Shown here: positions 56,763-64,000 of the stretch, piece after piece
How the letters are laid out: every line of letters begins with the position of its first letter
Numbering within the stretch: position 1 is the first letter of the stretch
Source: Tachypleus tridentatus
Taxonomy: Eukaryota; Arthropoda; Merostomata; Xiphosura; Limulidae
Direction: 5' to 3'
NCBI RefSeq assembly: GCF_004210375.1
Contig: NC_134835.1
Coordinates: forward strand, 67,052,447 to 67,116,446
Length of the DNA: 64,000 nt
The notes under the pieces: generated by a model
Databases searched by the model: none
Seen by the model: only the letters and a program-made list of their open reading frames with translations
What the model was told of the DNA's origin: nothing
Position numbers and translations under genes: made by a program

Positions 56763-57712
56763 ATGGCGGAGGCAAGTTTCAAGCCACCTGTTTTTAATGA
56801 CAAGACGAATGCGGCATGGAAGAATCTCAAACAAGATTTGCGGATTTTCTTCATGGCATCAGGGTTATCAGAGGCAACAGAAGAACGTAAAGTGTCTATA
56901 TTGTTGTACACACTCGGGTCGAAATACACGACAGTTTTCGACAATTTTGGACTGACAGAAGCTCAACAGAAGAACTATAAACATGTAATCAGAGAATTCG
57001 ACAACTATTTTCAGCCAACCAAGGTAACAAAGTTGTACATGAAAAAGTTTGAGGACCGAAAGCAGCAACCAGGTGAGACTGTGTCCCAGTATATCAGTGC
57101 ACTTAGAGAGAGATAGCACAGAACTGTGAGTATGGTGATACTCTCGAACAACAGTTGTGTAAACAAATCAGCGTAGGCGTCAGTGATCGAGCATTAAGAG
57201 ATAGACTGTGGTCAGAGGATCTGACACTGAAACAGATTACAGAGAAATGTCATCACCATGAACTGAAACTAGAATCACTGAAGGAAATCGAAGGATCCAT
57301 AAGTACCGTAACCGATGTAAACTATGTACGTCGAGGTCGAGGTCAAAGCAGAGGTCGTCGCCACAGAAGTCAAGGTTCCAGAAACCAGCAAAGACGAGGC
57401 ACACAGGTCTACAGAGGAGCCACGACACGGAGACCGCCACAGAGGAACTGTACTCGGTGTGGAAAACTACCACATCACAGTCAACAAAGATGCCCAGCAT
57501 TAGAGAAAACTTGTAATTATTGTAAATTAAGAGGTCACTTTGCTGTCATGTGTAGAAATAAGAATAGAAATGTACATTTTGTAAACACATGTGATGATTA
57601 TTTTCAAGATGTCAATGATTATGATGATTGTTATGAAATGTGTAATGTAGAGGAAAGTATGAATTCTTTGAATATTTACTCCATTGGTCTGAGTATTAAG
57701 TACCCCATATGA
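56763..57712 (+). pseudogene. Ty3 gag (capsid/nucleocapsid), frameshifted
   Basis: The first frame (56,763-57,116, from ATG, MAEASFKPPVF) is the capsid-like N-terminal part. It ends by a frame change of two bases in a 'gagagag' run near 57,110 and the reading continues at 57,155-57,712. A basic stretch (RRGRGQSRGRR, about 57,330) precedes two zinc knuckles of CX2CX4HX5C and CX2CX4HX4C type (about 57,450-57,550: CTRCGKLPHHS and CNYCKLRGHFAVMC). Gag packages the element RNA into virus-like particles. The stop at 57,710-57,712 separates it from the protease. Confidence 0.9.
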
Positions 57713-57716
57713 ACAG

Positions 57717-58013
57717 GGTAAAGGTGCAGTGCGTATGAAAATAGACACACAGGCAGAGTGTAATATATTGAGTAAACAGTCATTTGATCGCATGGCACCT
57801 CATTGTTCATTATCTTTGTCTAAGTCACAGATAACCATAAAAGCATTTGGTAATCATAAGATCACACCTGTTGGAAAAACTACATTTACTGTTATTCACA
57901 AAAGCAAAATGTATGATATTGATTGTGAAGTTGTTGATGGTGATGTACCTAATCTTCTTGGAGGTGAATCTAGTACTAAGTTGGGGATAATACAAAAAAG
58001 TAAATGCAATTAG
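57717..58013 (+). pseudogene. Ty3 aspartic protease, damaged
   Basis: RMKIDTQAECNIL sits where the active-site triplet Asp-Thr/Ser-Gly is expected, so the glycine is replaced by glutamine and the enzyme would be inactive. A downstream hydrophobic stretch and DVPNLLGGESSTKLG near 57,945-57,990 match the second half of retropepsins (ILG pattern). It lies in a different frame from the end of gag. Confidence 0.75.
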
Positions 58014-58219
58014 TACTTATGTACAAGGTAAATACTCGCATGATCGGAGTTCACAACATAGGCTACCTCCAGGTCCCGAGATTCCCATTGTTCAAAGCCC
58101 CCCTCATGAATCAACACAAGTACGCCCCCCCTTCGATTGATAAATCAAATAAGTGTACTAAAACCCAGACTCAGTCAGACTCCAAGTTCCTAATATAAAC
58201 AAAGTGCCACAGAGTATTC

Positions 58220-58886
58220 GTGAAATTTTGCTTCAGTATAGACAGATTTCCCACAGACAGAGTAGGAAAAATACCGGGAAAATGTACGTTGTCTATTGAC
58301 CCAGATTACAAAGATGGCCCTGTGTCACAGGCTGCTAGGCCGATTCCTGTAGCGATGAGAGACAGAACCAAAGTACAGTTAGACTTTTTTAGAGTCACAA
58401 GGGATCATTTCGAAAGTACCAGTTGGTATACCGACACCGTGGTGTAGTCAACTACATGTTGTACACAAGAAAGACGGAAACTCAGTGAGAATTTGCATTG
58501 ATCCTAAGTTTCTTAATAAAGCACTACTGAGAGAATACCACCCTATCAATACACTAGAGGATGTACTTACCCGTATTAATGGAAGCAAGTATTTTACTGT
58601 CCTAGATGTGAACATGGGATACTATCAGCTACAGCTCGATGAGAATAGTCAGTTACTCACCGCTTTTAACACTCCGTGGAGTCGTTATATGTACTTACGT
58701 TTGCCGATGGGAATTAAGTCGAGTCCTGAATTGTACCAAAGAGCGATGGAAGAAATATTTCAGGAGCATGATCATGTGAATAACATTTTTGACGATATGC
58801 TACTCGATACTGTTACACTACCTGAACATTGTAAAGTGCTACGCAACACGTTGGAAACCGCTAGACAAAATGATGTGACATTTTGA
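58220..58886 (+). pseudogene. Ty3 reverse transcriptase, broken
   Basis: Fragments in three frames are the N-terminal segment 58,220-58,447 (frame changes near 58,395-58,445) and the main part 58,485-58,886, with CIDPKFLNKAL, the motif A region VLDVNMGYYQLQLDE (about 58,600), LPMGIKSSPELYQ (motif B, about 58,700) and IFDDML at the catalytic site, where YxDD is usual (about 58,788). A TGA at 58,884-58,886 and a one-base insertion in an A-run near 58,966 follow. The RT would copy the element RNA to DNA. Confidence 0.9.
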
Positions 58887-58965
58887 CTATCAAAATGTTT
58901 GTTTGGCCAGCCAGAGGTAGACTACACAGGTCATGTGATCACAGGCAACGGCATCAAAGTTTCTG

Positions 58966-59415
58966 ATGAAAAAAGTGCGTGCAATACATGAAATGCATAC
59001 TCCAACCAATCGCGACGAAGTAAGAACACTGCTTGGAATGGCTATGTACCTGTCCAAATACATACCTAATTATTCTGATTTAACTGAACCTCTACGACGA
59101 GAAGTAGTCAAGAAGAAGACAGAAGAAACGCATGGATTCTATTTTGATGTACCACAGCAGGAGGCGTTTTCAAAGCTCAAGACTGCTCTCAGCCAAGCTC
59201 CAGTTCTGAGATATTATGCACTTAATGAACCGTTGACATTGTCATGTGATGCATCACAAGGTGGACTAGGTGTTGTGATATTACAAAACAATCAACCAGT
59301 TGTCTATGCATCTAAAACACTAACACAAACAGAAAGAGCATATGCACAAATAGAGAAAGAACTATTAGCAGTTGTATTTGGTTGCAGAAAATTTCATCAC
59401 TTGTTATATGGCTAA
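58966..59415 (+). pseudogene. Ty3 RT connection and RNase H
   Basis: It contains VRTLLGMAMYLSKYIPNYS (thumb/connection) and then LSCDASQGGLGVVILQ with VYASKTLTQTERAYAQIEKE, the RNase H signature of Ty3/gypsy (Asp, and the Glu of the EKE motif). It ends at a TAA at 59,413-59,415, after which the same frame continues with TDHLPL, the next RNase H motif. Confidence 0.9.
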
Positions 59416-59427
59416 AATGATATCACA

Positions 59428-60480
59428 GTGGAGACAGATCATTTGCCATTGGTCCGTATTCAAGACAAACCATTGGGACAAGTTCCGTTACGACTACAGA
59501 AAATGCTTTTAAAACTACAGCTGTACAACATCAGGTTAGTCGGAAAACCAGGTAAAGACATACCTATCGCAGATGCATTGAGCAGATTTCCAGTGAAAGA
59601 TGAATATCCTGGCCTGGTAGATGATATGCGAGATTGTCAAGTTTTCGCAACTGAAGTCGCAAAGTTGTCTGCATTCACCGAAGAAAAGCAACAAGAGCTA
59701 AAGATCGCGACAGAAAATGATACAGAATATCGAATTCTCAAAGAACAGATTGTGAAAGGATGGCCCGAAAATCGAGACGAGGTACCACCAGAAGCAAGGC
59801 CATATTGGGATTTCCGAGAAGAGCTGACAGTATATGATGGTATATTATTCAAAGGAGAGAGAGTCATGATACCAAGGTCAATGAGACATAACATACTGAA
59901 ACTCGTACATCAAAGCCATCAAGGAGTTGTGAGATCAAAGCAGCTTGCACGTGACATTTTATTTTGGAAAGGAATGAACAAACAAATCGAAGACACTGTC
60001 TCAAGATGTACCACATGTCAAACAATGAGAAATGCACAACAAAAAGAACCAATGATCAGCACACCTACACCAACGTTGCCATGGCAATATGTTTCAACAG
60101 ACTTATTTGAAAACCAAGGAACATATTATCTAGTAGTAGTTGATCATTACAGTGGATATTTGGAGATCAATGAATATGAAAAAGAGATCACATCCGAACA
60201 AACAGTTCAGAAGTTGAAGAAACTTTTCGCTACGCATGGCATACCTCAGATTGTGTATTCAGACAATGGTCCACAGTATGATGCTAAAGGGTTTAAAGAT
60301 TTCAGTCAGATCTAGGGATTTAAACACCAAACATTCAGTGCCCGATATCCACAAGCAAATGGACTGGCGGAATGCGCAATTCAGACAGCAAAAAGACTTG
60401 TTATAAAATCTCTGAAAGAAAAATCAGACCTGCATTTAGTATTGTTAGACTACCGAAATACACCAAAAGGTGCATGAGTT
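59428..60480 (+). pseudogene. Ty3 integrase, interrupted
   Basis: 59,428-60,315 is open: the zinc-binding HHCC part is VHQSHQG (about 59,908) and CTTCQTM (about 60,009), and the catalytic core has STDLFENQG (first Asp, about 60,090) and YSDNGPQY (second Asp, about 60,260). A TAG at 60,313-60,315 stops it. The frame beyond reads GLAECAIQTAK (catalytic Glu, about 60,362) and reaches YRNTPKGA before a TGA near 60,476. The integrase would insert the cDNA copy and make the 5-bp agacc duplication. Confidence 0.9.
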
Positions 60481-61078
60481 GTAGAACCAGAACGAGGTTA
60501 CAGACAAATGAGAAGTTGCTTATTCCACAAGTGATAAAGTGACGTCAGAAATCGACATGCAGAAACAGAAAAGTAAATCAAGATATGATCAGAATTCAAA
60601 ACCACTGCCACCACTGGATCTTGAAAAATGTGTAAGATACAGACATGAAAACAAGTGGATGCCAGCTCAGTTATTAGGTTGAGCTGAGAAACCCCGAAGC
60701 TACTTATTACAAACACCAGCAGGCAGGATGATTTGTAGAAATCGTAGACATTTATTGCAAACAAATGAAGATGATGTCTATCACAGTGCTCGACAGAGAT
60801 ATCTTAGAAGAAAATCACAAGATGATTTGATTGCAGAAGAGTCTGTCCCAGAAAATGTGCCAAATATCCCTAAAACACCCCCAAGACAAAATATGTCTCA
60901 ATCAGGGTCACCCAGAGCTAGCCATATATGTGAATCTCCACAATTGAAACAAAGTATTACACATGCTAAAAATAGAAATAAAATGCAAAATATTACTCCT
61001 GCTCAAAAGAGTGAAATTGTAACAAGAACAGGTAGAATTTCTAAAGCTCCTACAAAACTAAAAGATTTTGTTATGTGA
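60481..61078 (+). pseudogene. Ty3 integrase C-terminal region
   Basis: After further frame changes, 60,728-61,078 is open and starts MICRNRRHLLQTNED. The NRRHL motif is the usual end of the integrase chromatin/DNA-binding tail in this group. The remainder is basic and low-complexity. The stop TGA is at 61,076-61,078. Confidence 0.7.
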
Positions 61079-61488
61079 ATTGTTAAAATGAGCAAGAATG
61101 TTACAAGAAAAATGTAATACTTAATGATTGAGAATAAGAGTTGTATAAGAAAGAATACTTTTGTATTTGTAAGAGTTAAAATACTCTTGTATTTGTGTAG
61201 TAATTTGGTAGAATTTTTTTTACTTCATTTTATATATTATTATGTTGTTATATCTGATTGATATAATGTGTTATGCAGTTAGTAAAAAAAAAAAGGGCCC
61301 AGTTTTTAATGTTAAAGAAAAATTTAATTTTCTGTGTATTTACACTTATCATATTAAAAGAAAAATACATTTATCATATTACCAAAATAGACATTAATAA
61401 CAACATAGTTTATTATGTCTTTTGATGTTATAACTATAAGATATGTAAATCCAAATTTGTGTAACAATAGTTAATTCTCTTAATTGTT
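61079..61488. other. Ty3 3' untranslated region
   Basis: AT-rich. It contains a second A-run/ggg tract at about 61,285-61,300 that looks like an extra polypurine tract, and no coding motifs. Confidence 0.5.
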
Positions 61489-61505
61489 AAAAAAAAAAAG
61501 GGAGA
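61489..61505 (+). promoter_or_regulatory. Polypurine tract
   Basis: A run of A residues followed by gggaga directly abuts the 3' LTR, the expected plus-strand primer site. Confidence 0.85.
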
Positions 61506-61652
61506 TGTTATGTATGTCACATTATTAGCCAATCAGCACTTAGTATTTTGTATGTGCGAGGCTATTCTAAATAAAGTACAGGAAGCTGCGGCACGTCTGA
61601 GTTTTGTTGTTACTCGATTACAAGCGTCTTATGAGAACCTAAAGACATAACA
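61506..61652 (+). repeat. 3' LTR, 147 bp
   Basis: It aligns end to end with the 5' LTR with seven substitutions and no gaps, and is followed by agacc at 61,653-61,657. Confidence 0.95.
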
Positions 61653-61657
61653 AGACC

Positions 61658-62424
61658 GTCTTAAGGAATTCGCAAATTTACTAGTTTTGTTATACGTAAC
61701 TTGAGGTTAAGTTGAAATGCAAGTTATTTTAAGCATCTTAGCACGTATATAATAGTTCTTCTTTTAATTTATAATAATTATAGATGAATTTTACTCAAAT
61801 GGAAATTTTGCATCTACTTTCAAAAGTTACGCGAGAAACTCACGGTAGAAAAGTTGTGTGTAAAACAATTATAGCTAGTGTGTAAGTACTTACACATACA
61901 AATGTACATTCCTCTTTCTGTATTACAAAGTAAAGAGCACCTAATATGTGTTATACGTAATATCTTCCCTGTAATTTGAAGGTTTTTTTTTTCGTGATTG
62001 ATTGCTCCTAGGCCATTCAGGGAAATATTTAGCAACTGAAACATGATCACAGGTACTTACAAAATATCCACCTAATATTTCACAACCATAATTACATGTA
62101 AAAATTCAAAAATGGATCAGATGTTTCTATTCAGGTTTAGAAAACAGGTTAAAGACACGAAAGTGTTTCATTATTTTTATGTCAGTTACTCTCTTGGCCT
62201 AATTTCACATCTGCTGTAAAAGCATACTGTCTTCGGCCGTCAAAGAAGTTTTGTAAATACTAAAATCAACATACGATACAGGTTTTTATCAACTAGTTAA
62301 TTTGTCAAAGAAGAGATCTTAACTCGTTGCTCTGAGGCTTCTTCAAGGTACTTTGGTTCTAAACACTAAAATGATGGTTAGGGAAGGGTGAGAAAAATCA
62401 ACATTAAGCTCATTTAGTTAGTAC
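61658..62424. other. Non-coding, nothing recognised
   Basis: No feature could be supported between the Ty3 element and the degenerate SINE. Confidence 0.5.
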
Positions 62425-62640
62425 AAGAGTGCAGGCCCAATATGGTAAGCTCTGTATTTTGGTGTTAGCAAGCCGAGTTATAATCCATTCAGTATTTCTA
62501 AATATTCCTCGCACTTTAAGCTGTGGGTGCGTAATAAGTGTGATATTCAATTCCATACTTTAATGGTGGACGATAGGGTGTTTCTGACTGACTTACCTCC
62601 CTCTAGTCAAAATTAGGAAGGGCGGCATGTAAGTCATCAA
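62425..62640 (+). mobile_element. SINE family A, highly diverged
   Basis: The order 'aggcccaatatgg', 'tttaagctgtgggtgcgtaa', 'ctccctctagtc', 'aaattaggaagggcgg' follows the family A body with many gaps and substitutions. The head and tail are not clear. Confidence 0.55.
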
Positions 62641-62814
62641 AGCAAATACTTAATCTAGATTTCAAGTTATTGAGAATTAAAAAGTGAAATCTCTTTGATT
62701 TGAGACAGTTTTGATAAGCTGTACAAAACTAACAGAACACTTTAGCTTTACTGCGCAGTATTATAGTCTTCCCATTGTCCCGGCAATAAGTCTGTGAACT
62801 TCACTAAGAATTAC

Positions 62815-62888
62815 ATTTCTGTACCCGTAGTGGACAACACACAGATAACTCATTGTGTAACTTTGTGATTAACTACAAACAAATAAAA
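62815..62888 (+). mobile_element. SINE family B 3' fragment
   Basis: gtagtggacaacacacagata, then actcattgtgtaactttgtg and an aactacaaacaaat tail, as in the other family B copies. The head is missing. Confidence 0.6.
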
Positions 62889-63960
62889 AGGTATATTTAT
62901 AAGGGTTTAGCTCAATCTATACATTTACGATGAACGAGTAAAAAAAATTAAGTTATTGTTTCCATCTTCGATAAATTAAGGTTATTTTATACAATCCAAT
63001 GCTCGATTCAAATTGCAAGATTTAAAATGTTCAAAAACGTTTCTGCAAACACAAAAATTTGTTCTATCTCATCAAAAAAGATGTTATATAACAACATAAA
63101 TTCCAGATCTTGGTAGAAACTGTTATCTTTACAAATTCGGTTTATTTAGGTTTATATACATGCATGGTTCATTTCACGAGCTTTAGTATTATGCGTTCAT
63201 GAAAAGAAGCTAAACACTGAATTTAGAAAATTGCGTTTAAGCAGTCATTAAATAACATATAAATAGATATGAAAAATGTCAAGCAAACGATTTTCAAATC
63301 GCGGGTTAGTACTTTGGTACAGCTTGGGTTTGAAGCCGTGTGATATCATATGATACTATCCGGCCTTAAAACTGAGGGCACATAGTAACTGTGAGAATAA
63401 ATCACTTCGTGTGCGTGGTGGGGTTCTGTTTATTGGTTTACTTCCCCTGATAAATAGTTAAATACTTTAGAAAACTTCTATACCTTTTTCAAAATTATGA
63501 TTTGATATTTTAACCTTTTCAATCACCTACCTTTATGTTTCGAAACATTAGTACATATTTATTTCTCAGGTTCTAAAGAAGATTTAAAATCTATAATCAG
63601 AGAGCTATTAAAATGAACTTTGAATTCGAAAATCGGTAAATCACCTGATAATCATACCCGTTATAAAGTTGCAGTATAAAGACATATATAAGAACTACGT
63701 TTGGCGTTTTGTAAGTAAACTGATTGCTTCTCGAAAGGGTAGTTAATTACCACTTCCGACGTAAAATATTCGTACACCATGATAAAGACATATCTAGATC
63801 GGGGATTTAGAACTTCGAAAACGATGATATCTCTTGTACTTAATGGCATTGGAAAACAAAGAAACATGGATCAACTTGGGTCACCAGCCCATCTAGAAGA
63901 GACTTGCAAAACGTCGTACCGAACAAATCTGTTTTGTAGAGCCCTGGTGAAGTCTTAAAA
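62889..63960. other. Non-coding, nothing recognised
   Basis: About 1.1 kb without a recognised exon or element. Confidence 0.5.
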
Positions 63961-64000
63961 GGGCCCAGCATGGCCAGGTGGTTAAGGCATTCGACTCGTA
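63961..64000 (+). mobile_element. SINE family A, start only (cut by the window end)
   Basis: The tRNA-like 5' head gcccagcatggccaggtggt is intact, with box A and the start of the anticodon region (ttcgactcgta). The rest lies beyond the window. Confidence 0.88.

Larger units (their letters stand above)
56466..61652 (+). mobile_element. Ty3/gypsy LTR retrotransposon, complete length, inactive
   Basis: A 5,187-bp element with two 147-bp LTRs starting TG and ending CA, PBS, gag, protease, RT, RNase H, integrase (the order that defines Ty3/gypsy) and PPT, with no env-like frame. All coding parts are interrupted by stops and frameshifts. The two LTRs differ at seven positions by eye, so the insertion is not recent. 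Motif style (KIDTxAECNIL protease, two zinc knuckles in gag, NRRHL near the integrase end) suggests the invertebrate group often annotated as K02A2.6-like. Confidence 0.95.

Noticed and set aside
61285..61300. Second polypurine tract inside the Ty3 element as an alternative 3' LTR boundary
   Set aside because: The sequence after it does not match the 5' LTR. The tract at 61,489-61,505 directly abuts the true LTR.

Overview
This is an AT-rich eukaryotic window with no intact protein-coding gene that I can defend. It is made of non-coding DNA, transposable elements of many classes at different stages of decay, and one decayed host gene. Two features point to a chelicerate, most likely a horseshoe crab (inference, about 60%). 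One is a tRNA-headed SINE with a conserved body that I associate with horseshoe-crab genomic sequence. The other is the mix of DIRS, I-type LINE, Ty3, Tc1 and hAT relics. No prokaryotic, CRISPR or operon-like structure is present.

Layout. 0-5 kb: SINEs plus small reverse-transcriptase relics, one Penelope-like and one from a CR1/L2-type C-terminus. 5.2-7.2 kb: decayed DIRS-type gag/RT. 7.5-10 kb: a SINE with clean 12-bp target-site duplications, SINE tails and an unidentified GC-richer stretch. 12.4-26.65 kb: four plus-strand pieces that match consecutive parts of a bestrophin-family chloride channel, with splice sites and compatible phases. Every piece but one carries a disabling lesion, so I call it a pseudogene. 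The gap between its third and fourth recognised exons (16.6-26.5 kb) holds a DIRS relic (RNase H and tyrosine-recombinase regions). That relic is interrupted by an almost full-length I/Nimb-like LINE (18,236-24,031, TSD tagatcaac), by a SINE (24,143-24,267, 13-bp TSD) and by a copy of a roughly 210-bp dispersed repeat.

27,197-53,976 is a direct tandem duplication of about 13.4 kb. Each copy contains a 1,606-bp Tc1-type element with roughly 240-bp terminal repeats of IR/DR layout, a hAT-type MITE with an 8-bp TSD, and a SINE fragment. All of these inserted before the duplication. The copies differ by scattered substitutions and several small indels. An uncollapsed haplotype in the assembly is a real alternative explanation.

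54.0-55.9 kb is a decayed hAT (ZMYM1-like) transposase. 56,466-61,652 is a complete-length but inactivated Ty3/gypsy retrotransposon with 147-bp LTRs, PBS, PPT and 5-bp TSDs. The last 2.3 kb has degenerate SINE pieces and the start of another SINE cut by the window edge.

The most useful observation on how the parts relate is that the two SINE families and the LINE share a 3'-terminal core (GCAGATAGCC ... GCTTTGTGC). This suggests that the SINEs are mobilised by LINEs of this type.
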